A stretch of 64,000 bases of DNA from Lachnoclostridium sp. An138 (GTDB taxonomy: Bacteria; Bacillota; Clostridia; Lachnospirales; Lachnospiraceae), in the NCBI RefSeq assembly GCF_002160765.1, contig NZ_NFLF01000010.1, positions 59,875-123,874 on the forward strand, in the 5' to 3' direction. The notes below the pieces were generated by a model, which searched no databases, had not been told where the DNA came from, and saw nothing but the letters and a program-made list of their open reading frames with translations. The position numbers and the translations under genes are program-made. Shown here one piece after another: positions 42,724 through 51,980 of this stretch (position 1 is its first letter; each line of letters opens with the position of its first letter).

Positions 42724-44421
42724 TCACATGTTGTTTTCCGGAACGGCGGTTTTCCATCCGCTGAACAGAAGCAGGCACAGCGGAACGAAAATCACACTGT
42801 CAAAGTGGAAAAACCGGTAAGTCGGTCCACAGAGCAGCAGCATGGTTCCGTAATTATAGGCTAAAACAGGAAGCGTCAGCACCAGGGCTTTCCATCCTTT
42901 TCCCTTCCGGGCAAATACAAACAGTGTGCACAGGATCAGCGCCAGCAGATGAATGCCATTGTAGGAAAAAAGCGTGTCCAGAGCGCTGTCCATCACCCAG
43001 TTGTCAAAATCATTCAGGACGGTCCTCATTCCGGCCCGGTCCTCTACATAGGAGAAATTCCACTCATTTTCCTGAATCTGATATTCCAGATCGGTGTGCC
43101 AGGGCGTAGTCCCCCTGATATCCCAGACCATACGCGTCACCTGGTAAACAGCCTGCAGGGAAAGCCCCGGCGCGTTCGCCGCCGTTCTGGCCGTGAAACT
43201 CAGGAAGTCCAGCGGGTCGGTGCTGGAAATCACCTGATTGGCGTTGGTCACAAATTTAAAGGAATTGTAATTTCCCATCTCGTAGATATCCCAGCGCTTC
43301 TCCGGGCCTATCTCTGCCAGAAATTCAGCCGCCTCCGGATCAAGGCTTTCCGGCGCTGTCTCATGAATATTGCAGAGAATCGTCATGGGCACGCCCACCG
43401 TCTCTACATAGGTCTGGGACGGACGGCTGGCCCCCACCAGATTGTAAACCGGATACTGGATAACCCACATCCCTGCCAGCATCAGCACCAGAGAAATGAT
43501 GCTCTCCCGGCGAATCTCCTTAAAGAAAAAAACAGCCAGAATCAGAAACGGAATTGTATACAGAATACTGTTATGCCGGACCAGAGAAATGGAAATCAAC
43601 ACCAGAATCCACACCGCAAGGTTCCGCTTCTTCTTCAGCCATCTTCCGCCGCTCTTCCATACATGGATCAGATACACCGTAAACAGCAGCATGAAAAGTG
43701 TCAGCGCGCTGTCCTTCCACATGAAGAGCAGAATCCGGTGCGTCTGCGGATTCGCCGCCAGGAAGAACTCCGCAAGCAGCATTCCCCACACCGGAAAACG
43801 CCATTTTGCCATGGTGTAAAGCAGATATCCGCAGAGCAGGCTGTACAGCAGCAGCTGCATAAACACCGCAAAGCCGTAATGATTTACAACCTTTGTAAAC
43901 AGGGCAATGATCAGCGTATGAAACACCGGGTGCCAGGTATCGTACTGGCTGTTCTGGATCTGCCACCACTGATCCAGGTTGTCCCAGTCAAAAGACCCCG
44001 GAAAATACGCGTAGAAATAAACCATCAGCCAGGCAAATACCAGACTGAAGCCCAAAAAGAACCAGAATCTGCGCCGCATTTTTTCTTTTTTCTCCGCAGC
44101 GTCTCTGTTCTCTCCCGCATTTTCGTCCGGAATACTGTCCGTCCCGGCGCCGCTCTCTTTCAGCTCCGCGCCGGAAAGACGGTATACGCACCACTGCAGC
44201 CCAAGATAAACCGGCACCGTCATAAGAAGCGCCGCCAGAATCTTGACTGTCCAGTATTTTGTATCCATGGGAACCGTCTCCATCATCTCCGGCAGAAGCC
44301 AGAGCAGGAAGACCAGATAAAAAGTCACAGCCGCAGTCAGGATAGTCAGCATAACCCGCGTGCCTTTTTCCTGCTGCTTATACCATCCTCTTGCCGCCTT
44401 GATCTGACTACACATTTTCAA
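42724..44421 (-). CDS. Polytopic membrane protein (DUF6020 / GT-C-like)
   Basis: A 565-residue protein with about 12 hydrophobic segments and a large extracytoplasmic loop (about 330-480). The motif YFPGSFDWDNLDQWWQ near residue 140 carries acidic residues in the first outer loop, as in GT-C glycosyltransferases using lipid-linked sugars. Likely glycosylates a cell-surface polymer. Overlaps the 3' end of ung by 14 bases. Confidence 0.65.
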   Translation of the reverse strand: MKMCSQIKAARGWYKQQEKGTRVMLTILTAAVTFYLVFLLWLLPEMMETVPMDTKYWTVKILAALLMTVPVYLGLQWCVYRLSGAELKESGAGTDSIPDENAGENRDAAEKKEKMRRRFWFFLGFSLVFAWLMVYFYAYFPGSFDWDNLDQWWQIQNSQYDTWHPVFHTLIIALFTKVVNHYGFAVFMQLLLYSLLCGYLLYTMAKWRFPVWGMLLAEFFLAANPQTHRILLFMWKDSALTLFMLLFTVYLIHVWKSGGRWLKKKRNLAVWILVLISISLVRHNSILYTIPFLILAVFFFKEIRRESIISLVLMLAGMWVIQYPVYNLVGASRPSQTYVETVGVPMTILCNIHETAPESLDPEAAEFLAEIGPEKRWDIYEMGNYNSFKFVTNANQVISSTDPLDFLSFTARTAANAPGLSLQAVYQVTRMVWDIRGTTPWHTDLEYQIQENEWNFSYVEDRAGMRTVLNDFDNWVMDSALDTLFSYNGIHLLALILCTLFVFARKGKGWKALVLTLPVLAYNYGTMLLLCGPTYRFFHFDSVIFVPLCLLLFSGWKTAVPENNM

Positions 44422-45082
44422 TCTGCCAGTCTATCGGCTCCAGGCCGTTTTTTACAAGAAACTCATTGGTCTTGCTGAAAGGCCGGCTTCCGAAAAAGCC
44501 CCGGTACGCCGAGAGGGGGCTCGGATGCGGTGCCTTCAGAATCAGATGCTTCGGGTTATTCAGCATCTGCGCCTTCTTCTGCGCGGGGCTTCCCCACAGG
44601 ATGAATACAATCGGGCGGTCCTGCTCATTCAGAACGCGGATAGCCGCGTCCGTAAACTGCTCCCATCCCATACCCCGGTGGGAATTGGCCTGATGGGCCC
44701 GGACCGTCAGCACGGTGTTCAGCATCAGCACACCCTGCTTTGCCCATTTGACCAGATAGCCGTTGTTCGGAATATAGCAGCCCAGGTCATCGTGGAGCTC
44801 CTGATAGATGTTCACCAGAGACGGCGGAATCTCCACATCCGGCTTCACAGAAAAGCACAAGCCATGGGCCTGGCCGTCGTTGTGATAAGGGTCCTGGCCC
44901 AGAATCACCACCTTCACCTCATGCAGAGGCGTCAGATGAAAGGCATTGAAAATATCATCCGCAGGCGGAAATATCTTTCTGGTAGCGTACTCATTCTGCA
45001 CAAATCTGAAAAGCTCTGCGTAATAAGGCTTTCCAAATTCCGGCTTCAGCGGCTCCAGCCAGTCATTCTGTATCATTCCCAT
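44408..45082 (-). CDS. ung: Uracil-DNA glycosylase
   Basis: About 224 residues. It has the family 1 signatures GQDPYHNDGQAHGL (catalytic Asp, uracil-binding) and the DNA-intercalating HPSPLSAYRG. It removes uracil from DNA as the first step of base excision repair. ATG 45082 has GGAG about nine bases upstream and overlaps the end of the preceding gene; the frame open further to 45187 is not needed. Confidence 0.95.
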   Translation of the reverse strand: MGMIQNDWLEPLKPEFGKPYYAELFRFVQNEYATRKIFPPADDIFNAFHLTPLHEVKVVILGQDPYHNDGQAHGLCFSVKPDVEIPPSLVNIYQELHDDLGCYIPNNGYLVKWAKQGVLMLNTVLTVRAHQANSHRGMGWEQFTDAAIRVLNEQDRPIVFILWGSPAQKKAQMLNNPKHLILKAPHPSPLSAYRGFFGSRPFSKTNEFLVKNGLEPIDWQIENV

Positions 45083-45965
45083 TTTCTTTCTCTCCTGTCT
45101 CTTCCTGATTATTTTTCTGTTCCAGGGACCAGTCCTGCCGGTTCCACAGCTCTTCTGCCCAGGTCCGGGCAGCCATGGTATTTCCATACTCCATTACAAA
45201 CCGGAGACGCTGCCCCGCCTGCTCCACATTTCCGTCCAGCAGATCCAGCTGGGCCAGACGGAACGTCCAGGCCACCTCCTGGCTCAGGTATCTCTTCTGT
45301 CCCAGCAAAAGCTGATTCAGAATCTCACGTTCTCTCTTCCTGTCCTGTGTCACGCAGGCAATCCTTCTGTCCCATACAAGAAGAAGCTGGTCCGCCAGTT
45401 TTTTCTCCCTGGGCTTTCCCTGCTCCTCCAGAGCAAGCAGCTGCCGCCTGCAGGCTTCAAAATCATCCTTCTGGTCTTTTACCAGACAGTAATCGCCCAG
45501 CAGATTCAGATGAGAGTACAAAAGACTTCTGTTCCGGACAGCCGGCGCCTGAAACTGTACCAGCTCCCGGTACACTGCGTCCCAGTCTTCCAGATATGAC
45601 AGGGCTGCCGCGCAGAGCAGATGATGGCTGCTTTTCTGCGACGGCCTTTTCAGCTTTCTGCTCTGTCTTCCCAGCACCTCCAGAAATTTAACCGGATCAC
45701 AGTCCGTATACAGAATTTGATAGATCCCTGCCACATGCAGGGCGAGGGCCGCAAAAAACACCAGAAGAATCAACAGAATCACAATGAAATAAAGCCCCAG
45801 AGACAGTTCCTCCGTATGCGTGATAAACACGGCTGCTGTCAGAATAATCAGCGCAACCGCAATTCCTGTCAGGAGAAATCTGACTCTCTGAAAACGCCTG
45901 ATGCAGCCTGCCGCGTCCAGATTTCTGTATTTTGAAGGTTTCCTGCGTACATCTGTGGTCTTCAT
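45063..45965 (-). CDS. Membrane-anchored helical repeat protein
   Basis: A 300-residue protein with two membrane segments near the N-terminus (about 30-85) followed by a soluble helical region with TPR-like periodicity ([20 protein letters not shown] ... [20 protein letters not shown]). Unknown role. Overlaps hisF by 4 bases, so it is co-transcribed with the his genes. Confidence 0.6.
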   Translation of the reverse strand: MKTTDVRRKPSKYRNLDAAGCIRRFQRVRFLLTGIAVALIILTAAVFITHTEELSLGLYFIVILLILLVFFAALALHVAGIYQILYTDCDPVKFLEVLGRQSRKLKRPSQKSSHHLLCAAALSYLEDWDAVYRELVQFQAPAVRNRSLLYSHLNLLGDYCLVKDQKDDFEACRRQLLALEEQGKPREKKLADQLLLVWDRRIACVTQDRKREREILNQLLLGQKRYLSQEVAWTFRLAQLDLLDGNVEQAGQRLRFVMEYGNTMAARTWAEELWNRQDWSLEQKNNQEETGEKENGNDTE

Positions 45966-46759
45966 TTTCCGTCCCTTCCTTCTTTGGGAGCCAGAGTCTG
46001 CAGCCGCACCGGAACACCGCGTTCTCTTAAGTATTCCTTTACTTCCTGAATCTCCAGCTCTTTATAATGGAACAGCGAAGCAGCCAGCGCCGCGTCCGCT
46101 TTTCCTTCTGTCAGCGCTTCATAGAAATGTTCCTTTGTACCGGCGCCGCCGGAAGCGATCACCGGAATCGACACATTTTCCGCAATGGTACGCGTCAGCT
46201 CCAGATCATATCCCTCTTTTGTGCCGTCACAGTCCATGCTGGTCAGAAGAATCTCCCCTGCGCCAAGCCTGTCTGCCTTCATAGCCCACTCTACCGCGTC
46301 GATTCCCATATCTACGCGGCCGCCGTTTTTGAATATGTTCCAGCCGCTTCCGTCCTCTCTCCGCCTGGCGTCGATGGCCACTACCACACACTGGCTTCCG
46401 AACTTATCGGCCGCCTCGCTGATCAGTTCCGGCCGCATAATCGCCGCAGAATTGACGGAAATCTTGTCGGCCCCTTCCCGCAGGAGCGCCCTGAAATCCT
46501 CTACGCTCCGGATTCCCCCGCCTACCGTAAAAGGGATAAATACCTTTTCCGCCACCTTGCGCACCATATCCACCACAGTGGCCCGGGCGTCCGAGCTCGC
46601 CGTAATATCCAGAAATACCAGCTCATCCGCTCCGGCTGCGTCATAGGCCGCCGCAATCTCCACCGGATCTCCGGCGTCTCTTAAATTCACAAAATTCACG
46701 CCCTTGACCACACGGCCCGCGTGCACGTCCAGGCATGGAATAATCCGTTTTGTAAACAT
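45962..46759 (-). CDS. hisF: Imidazole glycerol phosphate synthase, cyclase subunit
   Basis: A 265-residue TIM barrel. The N-terminal [17 protein letters not shown] carries the first catalytic Asp and [15 protein letters not shown] the second; GGGIRS and SGGAG bind phosphate. With HisH it makes IGP and AICAR from PRFAR and ammonia in histidine synthesis. No other his genes except hisH are in the window. Confidence 0.95.
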   Translation of the reverse strand: MFTKRIIPCLDVHAGRVVKGVNFVNLRDAGDPVEIAAAYDAAGADELVFLDITASSDARATVVDMVRKVAEKVFIPFTVGGGIRSVEDFRALLREGADKISVNSAAIMRPELISEAADKFGSQCVVVAIDARRREDGSGWNIFKNGGRVDMGIDAVEWAMKADRLGAGEILLTSMDCDGTKEGYDLELTRTIAENVSIPVIASGGAGTKEHFYEALTEGKADAALAASLFHYKELEIQEVKEYLRERGVPVRLQTLAPKEGRDGK

Positions 46760-46771
46760 TTACCAGTCCTC

Positions 46772-46929
46772 CAGTTCCGCAAAATTCGTAACTGTTCACT
46801 TCCTTCACAGTTACGATTCGCAAACCATGAAAATCAGCTTCGCTGATGAGGTTTGCTCACACCTGATTCACTTTCTTACGGCCTCATCAGCAAGTGATTC
46901 GGCCTGTGCTGGACAGTTCCGCAAAATTC
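46772..46929. mobile_element. 126-bp palindrome-rich insertion between hisH and hisF with 16-bp direct repeats
   Basis: The 16-mer CAGTTCCGCAAAATTC occurs at 46772-46787 and again at 46914-46929 in the same orientation, flanking 126 bases that contain hairpins GTAACTGT/ACAGTTAC (46788-46814) and GCAAACC/GGTTTGC with an inner CAGC-TTC-GCTG. The left copy continues into codons GAG GAC TGG TAA immediately before the hisF ATG. The ancestral hisH therefore probably ended ...NFAELEDW and was coupled to hisF, and the insertion gave hisH a new tail. Small MITE- or REP-like element; no terminal inverted repeats recognised. Confidence 0.65.
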
Positions 46930-47516
46930 TTCAGAATCTTAAGACCTGTGCGGCTGCTTTTTTCCGGATGGAACTGGCAGGCAAACACATTGCCGCTCTC
47001 CACCGAGGCGTCGATCCGGACTCCGTATTCCGTCACTGCCTTCACAATCTGCGGATCGGCCGCCTTCAGATAATAGGAGTGTACAAAATAGACATACGGT
47101 TCCTCTTCCAGTCCTGCAAAAAGCCGCCCCTGATTCTGAAGTTTCAGGGAGTTCCAGCCGATATGCGGAACCTTTAAATCTTCCCTGTCCGGAATCCGCA
47201 GGATTTCTCCCTTCAGAATTCCAAGTCCTTCCACACCGGGCGCCTCAGCGCTTCGCTCAAAGAGCAGCTGAAGCCCCAGGCAGATTCCCAGAAAGGGCTT
47301 TCCCTGCCGCGCCGTTTCCCGGATGACTTCCTCCAGCCCGTAGCCTTTCAGCTTTTCCATGGCATCCCCGAAATTTCCCACACCCGGCAGAATTACTTTA
47401 TCGGCGCTCAAAATCTTTTCCCTGTCCCGGGTCACAAGCACATCCTGTCCCAGATACAGCAGCGCCTTTTCCACACTTTTCAGGTTTCCGGCGTCATAAT
47501 CGATAATCGCAATCAT
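46887..47516 (-). CDS. hisH: Imidazole glycerol phosphate synthase, glutaminase subunit
   Basis: About 209 residues, a class I amidotransferase: nucleophile Cys in FLGICLGLQLLF, His-Glu in CQFHPEKS. It supplies ammonia to HisF. The C-terminus (SSTGRITC after NFAEL) comes from the inserted element and replaces a probable LEDW-type end. The catalytic core is intact. ATG 47516 has GAGGAG upstream. Confidence 0.95.
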   Translation of the reverse strand: MIAIIDYDAGNLKSVEKALLYLGQDVLVTRDREKILSADKVILPGVGNFGDAMEKLKGYGLEEVIRETARQGKPFLGICLGLQLLFERSAEAPGVEGLGILKGEILRIPDREDLKVPHIGWNSLKLQNQGRLFAGLEEEPYVYFVHSYYLKAADPQIVKAVTEYGVRIDASVESGNVFACQFHPEKSSRTGLKILKNFAELSSTGRITC

Positions 47517-47674
47517 AAGCTTCACTCCTCGTCTGTCAAATCAGGACCCGTCCGCGGGACTTGTGCGTGGGATTCGGGTCAGCGTCGGATGACATGAGTT
47601 AAGTTTACTATATTTTTCGTTTTTCTTCAACACTTTATGGCCAAAGCTCCTGCCCGGGCCCGCTGCCGGAAAGA

Positions 47675-47716
47675 GCAAAAAAGCGCTGAGCCGCAAAAGG
47701 AATCAACGCTTTCTTG
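47675..47716 (-). terminator. Terminator of the nitroreductase gene
   Basis: On the minus strand AAAGCG...CGCTTTTTTGC forms a stem with a T-run about 55 bases after the stop at 47768. Confidence 0.55.
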
Positions 47717-47767
47717 TTTTCTTTATCTTTTACTTCCGCTGATGTGCCGGTTCTCTGCTTTCAGATT

Positions 47768-48433
47768 TCAGGCCCACACAAAATGTTCTGTTCCGGCTCC
47801 CGCCTCAAAGTGATATTTTACAATTCCCAGATCGATTTTTGTATAGAATCCTATTCCTGCCTTCACTGACACCCGGTTTCCGCTTAAGGCAAACGTAAAT
47901 TTCTGCTGATTCATTGCTGTGGGAGCAAACAGCGCCGCTTCCACCCCGGCCCGGAACCATTCCGGCTGCGCTCCGTCTCCTTTTACTACCTCATCAGCCG
48001 TTTTTACCTTGTGGGCGCTTCCCTGATTTTTTCCATAACCAATGGAAATCACGATACAGAGCTTCTCGCCGTCGTCTATCCGGAAAGCTGTCTTTATCTT
48101 ACTGTAGGTCATGGCTGCCCAGCAGGTATTCAGTCCCATCTGCTGAGCCTTCAGCACAAGCCTTTCCCCGTAATAGCCGCACTTTTCTTCAAGGTCCGGC
48201 CCCTTTTTCCCAATCATTGCGATATAATTGGTGACGCCGCTGAATTTTCCATAGTGAGCCATAAAGCCATCGAAGGCCTTCGGCTCATTTCTCACCAGTT
48301 GAATATGCAGTCTGCTTTCCTGGTTGCAGGCGTCTATCTCTGCCTGCAGCTCTTCGACAGCTTTCTTCTCCAGCGGCTTATCCATATACTGGCGCACGCT
48401 GTGGCGCGCTTTCATTGCTTCCATTAAATCCAT
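47768..48433 (-). CDS. Nitroreductase-family flavoprotein
   Basis: A 221-residue protein with the family start EAMKARHSVRQYMDKPLE (FMN-binding Arg-Ser-Arg-like), a mid GYYGERLVLKAQQMGLNTCW and the FAPTAMNQQKF motif near residue 170. Likely FMN-dependent NAD(P)H oxidoreductase acting on small electron acceptors. The motif order is that of the putative TM nitroreductase subfamily. Substrate unknown. Confidence 0.8.
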   Translation of the reverse strand: MDLMEAMKARHSVRQYMDKPLEKKAVEELQAEIDACNQESRLHIQLVRNEPKAFDGFMAHYGKFSGVTNYIAMIGKKGPDLEEKCGYYGERLVLKAQQMGLNTCWAAMTYSKIKTAFRIDDGEKLCIVISIGYGKNQGSAHKVKTADEVVKGDGAQPEWFRAGVEAALFAPTAMNQQKFTFALSGNRVSVKAGIGFYTKIDLGIVKYHFEAGAGTEHFVWA

Positions 48434-48467
48434 GTTTTTCTTCCTCCATTTATTCTTGATTTCAGTG

Positions 48468-49280
48468 TCAGTCCGTAAGCTCTATGGTCTGTTCTTCCAC
48501 TTCCGGATCGTGGTTTGCGGCGGCCAGCAGACAGTTCTCGTCTGCCGCGCACTGGCAAACCCATTCCAGGGATTTCTCCGCCAGTTTTGCGTTTACCGTA
48601 AAACCAGGAATCAGTTTTTCCCTGATAGAGCGCTGTGTATACACGCTGTCACCTGCCAGAACCACATACTTTCCTCCGCCGCTTACCACCGCGCTGAACA
48701 TCCCGTGCGTATGCCCGGGCGTATTGACCAGCACCACGCTTCCGTCGCCAAACACATCATAGCTTCTGCCCACCGGTCCGATTCCTGTATTTTCATACTC
48801 GAACGGCTCCACATTTGCAAAATTCCAGTTCGTTTTCACATAGCGGAAAAAGTATTTTCTGGAATCTTCTAATTCTTCTCTGGCAGCCATGATCCGCTTT
48901 GCTTCTCTCACAAGACAAAGTCCGCTTGTATGGTCAAAATCCATATGGCTGAAAAAAATATAATCCAGATCCTGCGCCCGGAGATTGTGCTCCGAAAGCT
49001 TATCATCGACACTTTCACCTTCTTTTATGACAGGCGTGCTGATGCCATTTAAAAGGCCCCCGAACCGGTGCGGCTTCTCATATACATATTTGCTGTCCCA
49101 GCCTGTGTCAATCAGGATTTTCCCTTTGGGATGTTCGATCAGATAACAAGATACAGGCAGAATCACTTTCTTTTCTTCCCCGCGGAACAGACCGGTCACT
49201 GCCAGCGGATTTTTCTCCTTGTACGGAATTGCCTGATCAACCCTCACTGATCCTGTATGAAAAATGTGCACCTTAATCAT
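48468..49280 (-). CDS. Metallo-beta-lactamase-fold hydrolase (lactonase-like)
   Basis: About 270 residues. The zinc motif SHMDFDHTSG replaces the usual HxHxDH with HMDFDH, as in AHL lactonase-like proteins, and NTPGHTHG, AGDS and ANHDPE supply the remaining ligands. It may open a lactone or hydrolyse a thioester. ATG 49280 overlaps the arsR stop, so the two form an operon with the regulator first. Confidence 0.8.
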   Translation of the reverse strand: MIKVHIFHTGSVRVDQAIPYKEKNPLAVTGLFRGEEKKVILPVSCYLIEHPKGKILIDTGWDSKYVYEKPHRFGGLLNGISTPVIKEGESVDDKLSEHNLRAQDLDYIFFSHMDFDHTSGLCLVREAKRIMAAREELEDSRKYFFRYVKTNWNFANVEPFEYENTGIGPVGRSYDVFGDGSVVLVNTPGHTHGMFSAVVSGGGKYVVLAGDSVYTQRSIREKLIPGFTVNAKLAEKSLEWVCQCAADENCLLAAANHDPEVEEQTIELTD

Positions 49281-49635
49281 CGTTTCCACTCCTGTCAGGC
49301 AGCTGCTCCATGATTTCTTTTGCGTGCGTAAGCATCGCTATCAGCCTATCCATGGCTTCCGCATCGGCGTCAAAATAGTAATAATTTTTTGTGCCTTCCC
49401 TGCGCATTTTCAAAAGGCCAGCCGCCTTTAATATCTGAATGTGATGGGATACGGCAGGACGGGAAAGATTCGTCTTTTCTGTAATCGCTCCAATGCGGAC
49501 GCCTCCGCACTCCCCCATCCGCATCATTTCCAGAATCAGATGCTGACGGTTCTCATCCCCCAATGCAAGCAGAATCTGCCGGCAGCTTTCAAATTCCTCC
49601 GCCAGAAGGTTAATCTCCTGGTGATGCTCCGACAT
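49273..49635 (-). CDS. ArsR-family repressor
   Basis: A 120-residue winged HTH (LALGDENRQHLILEMMRMGE, GAITEKTNLSRPAVSHHIQI). There is no CxC metal motif in helix 3, so it probably senses something other than arsenite. It controls itself and the lactonase-like gene with which it overlaps. GGAGGTGAATC precedes the start. Confidence 0.85.
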   Translation of the reverse strand: MSEHHQEINLLAEEFESCRQILLALGDENRQHLILEMMRMGECGGVRIGAITEKTNLSRPAVSHHIQILKAAGLLKMRREGTKNYYYFDADAEAMDRLIAMLTHAKEIMEQLPDRSGNDD

Positions 49636-49759
49636 GGATTCACCTCCTTTGGTTCATTTGCTTAAACGATTATACCATAGTTTTTCTTCCTTTGGGCAAT
49701 GGGAAAGAAAATCGAGACGATTGCCTTTCTCTGACCGCCGTGTTAAACTAAAGAAAATA

Positions 49760-49800
49760 TACCCTGTTGATAAGGGCATACACGCCTTGTCAACAGGGTA
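49760..49800 (+). promoter_or_regulatory. Leader hairpin before the CPBP protease gene
   Basis: TACCCTGTTGA (49760-49770) pairs with TCAACAGGGTA (49790-49800), with inner AAGG/CCTT, ending three bases before the AGGAG of the next gene. It could sheath or expose the ribosome binding site, or be the terminator of an upstream leader transcript. Confidence 0.5.
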
Positions 49801-49816
49801 GAGGAGTTGTGATTTT

Positions 49817-50785
49817 ATGAAATTTACAGAACGTATCCGGAAACCTTCCGTCCGCCGGCTGACCCCGCTCCACGGGATCGCAGCCTTTGTCATCATTATG
49901 CTGCTGTTTCTCTTTGTCTTTGCGCCCCTGCAGTACTATTTCGGCATGCTGGGGCTGGCGCTGACGGAGCTGGGGCTTCTGGCCTGCACCCTTCTTGCTG
50001 TCCGCATCACCGGACAGAGCTTCCGCAGCGTCTTTCCCATCCGGCTTCCGAAATTCGGCCAGGTGATGGGAACCCTGCTGCTCTGGGCCGGCTGCTTTCT
50101 GTCGGTTATGCTGGTGACTCTGATTCTCATGTGCTTTTTCCCGGAAGGATATCTGCAGGTCAGCAGCAGCATAAATTCTGTCTTTTCCACAGTTCCGGCG
50201 CCCTTGCGCTTCTTTATCGTTGCTGTGATGCCTGCCGTCTGTGAGGAAGCCATGCACAGAGGTTTTATCCAGTACAGTTTTCAGTCAATCCGCAGGGACT
50301 GGGTTATCATTCTCTGCATGGGACTGATTTTCGGTCTGTTCCACATGGACCCTTACCGTTTTCTCCCTACGGCCCTGCTGGGCATCGGGTTATCCTATGT
50401 CATGCAGAAGACTCACAATCTTCTATTGCCGGCCCTGTTTCATTTTACCAATAATTTTCTGTCGTTCCTGTCCACGCTTGGCGCCCCGGCAGAGACCGCA
50501 GAACAGTCTGCCGCGCTGATGACCGGGCCTTCCTGGCTTCTGCCCGCTCTTGGCTCCTACCTGATGCTCGGAGCGCTGGCTCCGGTTCTGCTTTATACAG
50601 GAAGTTATCTGATTCGCAGAGCCTCCGGTTCTCTTCCCAGAAGATCTCAGGGGCAGACTATCACTACAGTCATTGTCATTCTTCTGCTCAGCGGCATCAT
50701 GCTGATCTCAGGCTTTGCGCTGCTTCTTTTCAGCGCCAGCAGATTAATGAATACGGAATCATTCTTGCAGATAGGAATGTCCTGA
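49817..50785 (+). CDS. CPBP-family intramembrane metalloprotease
   Basis: A 322-residue protein with about eight membrane segments and the CPBP/Abi motifs: EEAMHRGF (EExxxR, near residue 140), FGLFHMDPYRF (His) and HFTNNFLSF (His/Asn). Members cleave membrane-embedded peptides or protect against bacteriocins. Its hairpin leader is the only regulatory feature seen. Confidence 0.85.
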   Translation: MKFTERIRKPSVRRLTPLHGIAAFVIIMLLFLFVFAPLQYYFGMLGLALTELGLLACTLLAVRITGQSFRSVFPIRLPKFGQVMGTLLLWAGCFLSVMLVTLILMCFFPEGYLQVSSSINSVFSTVPAPLRFFIVAVMPAVCEEAMHRGFIQYSFQSIRRDWVIILCMGLIFGLFHMDPYRFLPTALLGIGLSYVMQKTHNLLLPALFHFTNNFLSFLSTLGAPAETAEQSAALMTGPSWLLPALGSYLMLGALAPVLLYTGSYLIRRASGSLPRRSQGQTITTVIVILLLSGIMLISGFALLLFSASRLMNTESFLQIGMS

Positions 50786-50825
50786 AAAACAGGATAAACC
50801 GGATAAAAAAGTATTCCAAAAACCA

Positions 50826-50880
50826 GGGCGGCCCCCGTGATCCGGAGATGCTTCTCCAGACCGCAGGGGCCGCCCTTTCT
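50826..50880. terminator. Bidirectional terminator between convergent genes
   Basis: Arms GGGCGGCCCC (50826-50835) and GGGGCCGCCC (50866-50875), followed by TTTCTT on the plus strand and preceded by AAAAACC (TTTTTGG on the minus strand), serving the CPBP gene and the methyltransferase operon. Confidence 0.8.
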
Positions 50881-50896
50881 TATCTGTTGAATTCTG

Positions 50897-51970
50897 TTAT
50901 TTTTTCTTCTTTGTTCCAAAAAGGCCGGACTTATACGCATCCACATACTCGACACAGCTGCCTTCTTCTTCCAGGCCCAGCAATGCGGCCGCCGCATAAG
51001 CGGCACCCAAAACATCTCTGTCCACATCATTCAGATTCATGGCGTCCACGCCGGCTCCCAGCCTTTTCATCGCAAGGGCGACCGCCGCCATTTCTGCGTA
51101 TTTCCGTCCTTCCTGTTCAGAAACGCCTCTCTCCGAAAGCGGAAAGCCGCAGCTTTCTGCCCCGCTTTTCTGTACAGCAGCCGCCAGGTCCTGCTGCCTG
51201 TTCTCCGGAAACGCCAGCAGCTTTTCCGCCGCGTCAGCCACAGCCAGGAGGCCGCGGTCCAGCGGGTCCAGAATGCCGCAGTCCAGACCGTGGGCAAGCA
51301 TCAATACCGCGAAACTGTAATTCATATATTTCCGCGCCGGCAGACCATGCGAGATATTGCTGATGGCAGAAGTAATGTGAAGCGCGGGATACCTGCTCCG
51401 GATCTCGTCAGCCACCTTTGCGACCATGGCGATTCCCGGGCCGTCTTCCTGCTCCGGATCGATATAAGCCTCCGCTTCGACGATCGGATCAATATGGATT
51501 CTGGACGGATCGATTCCGTATGCTTCTGCTTTTCTCATAATCCTGTCAAGGACCTTCAGTCTGTCAGCAGCGCATTGGGGAATCCCGTCATCGTCACTGA
51601 GCATGGCAATCACTTCCCAGCCCGGATTTTCTCTCATAATTCCAAATATCCGGTCAACCTCTTTCGTCTTTTCCATGGACACAGAATTAAAGAGTCCGGG
51701 CCGTCTGCAGAACTGATATGCCCGCGCCAGCGTCTCCGTGCTTGGACTGTCTATGGAAATGGGCGTATCGGTAACGCTCTGGACCTGATCAATCATCCAG
51801 CGAAGCGTCTCCAGCTCTTCAAATTCCACAGAAGCGCATACATCGATGAAATCAGCTCCTGCTTCCGCCTGCCTGCGCGCCATATCACGAATCCAGTCCG
51901 CATCCCGCCGTGCAATCGCTCTTGCGGCAGCCGGAATGCTTCCATTGATCTTCTCACCAACAACAATCAT
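50897..51970 (-). CDS. Methyltetrahydrofolate:corrinoid methyltransferase-like protein (MT2), with C-terminal extension
   Basis: About 357 residues starting MIVVGEKINGSIPAAARAI, the AcsE/MetH pterin-binding signature. The DHPS-like barrel continues with GADFIDVCAS, PISIDSPS, FNSVSMEK, IHIDPIVE and ISNISHGLPARKYMN to about residue 265. It should move methyl groups between a corrinoid protein and tetrahydrofolate. The last 90 residues are an extra helical domain absent from the 262-residue AcsE. Ends 11 bases after the upstream UroD-fold gene, so they are one operon. Confidence 0.85.
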   Translation of the reverse strand: MIVVGEKINGSIPAAARAIARRDADWIRDMARRQAEAGADFIDVCASVEFEELETLRWMIDQVQSVTDTPISIDSPSTETLARAYQFCRRPGLFNSVSMEKTKEVDRIFGIMRENPGWEVIAMLSDDDGIPQCAADRLKVLDRIMRKAEAYGIDPSRIHIDPIVEAEAYIDPEQEDGPGIAMVAKVADEIRSRYPALHITSAISNISHGLPARKYMNYSFAVLMLAHGLDCGILDPLDRGLLAVADAAEKLLAFPENRQQDLAAAVQKSGAESCGFPLSERGVSEQEGRKYAEMAAVALAMKRLGAGVDAMNLNDVDRDVLGAAYAAAALLGLEEEGSCVEYVDAYKSGLFGTKKKK

Positions 51971-51980
51971 GCCACACCTT

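Noticed and set aside
42949..44478. A 509-codon plus-strand frame opposite the membrane protein gene
   Set aside because: It is rich in Arg/His/Pro/Gln, has no ribosome binding site or domain, and is a shadow of the real minus-strand gene.
46788..46913. A classical insertion sequence between hisH and hisF
   Set aside because: Only 126 bases and no transposase; a small MITE/REP-like element or duplication fits better.
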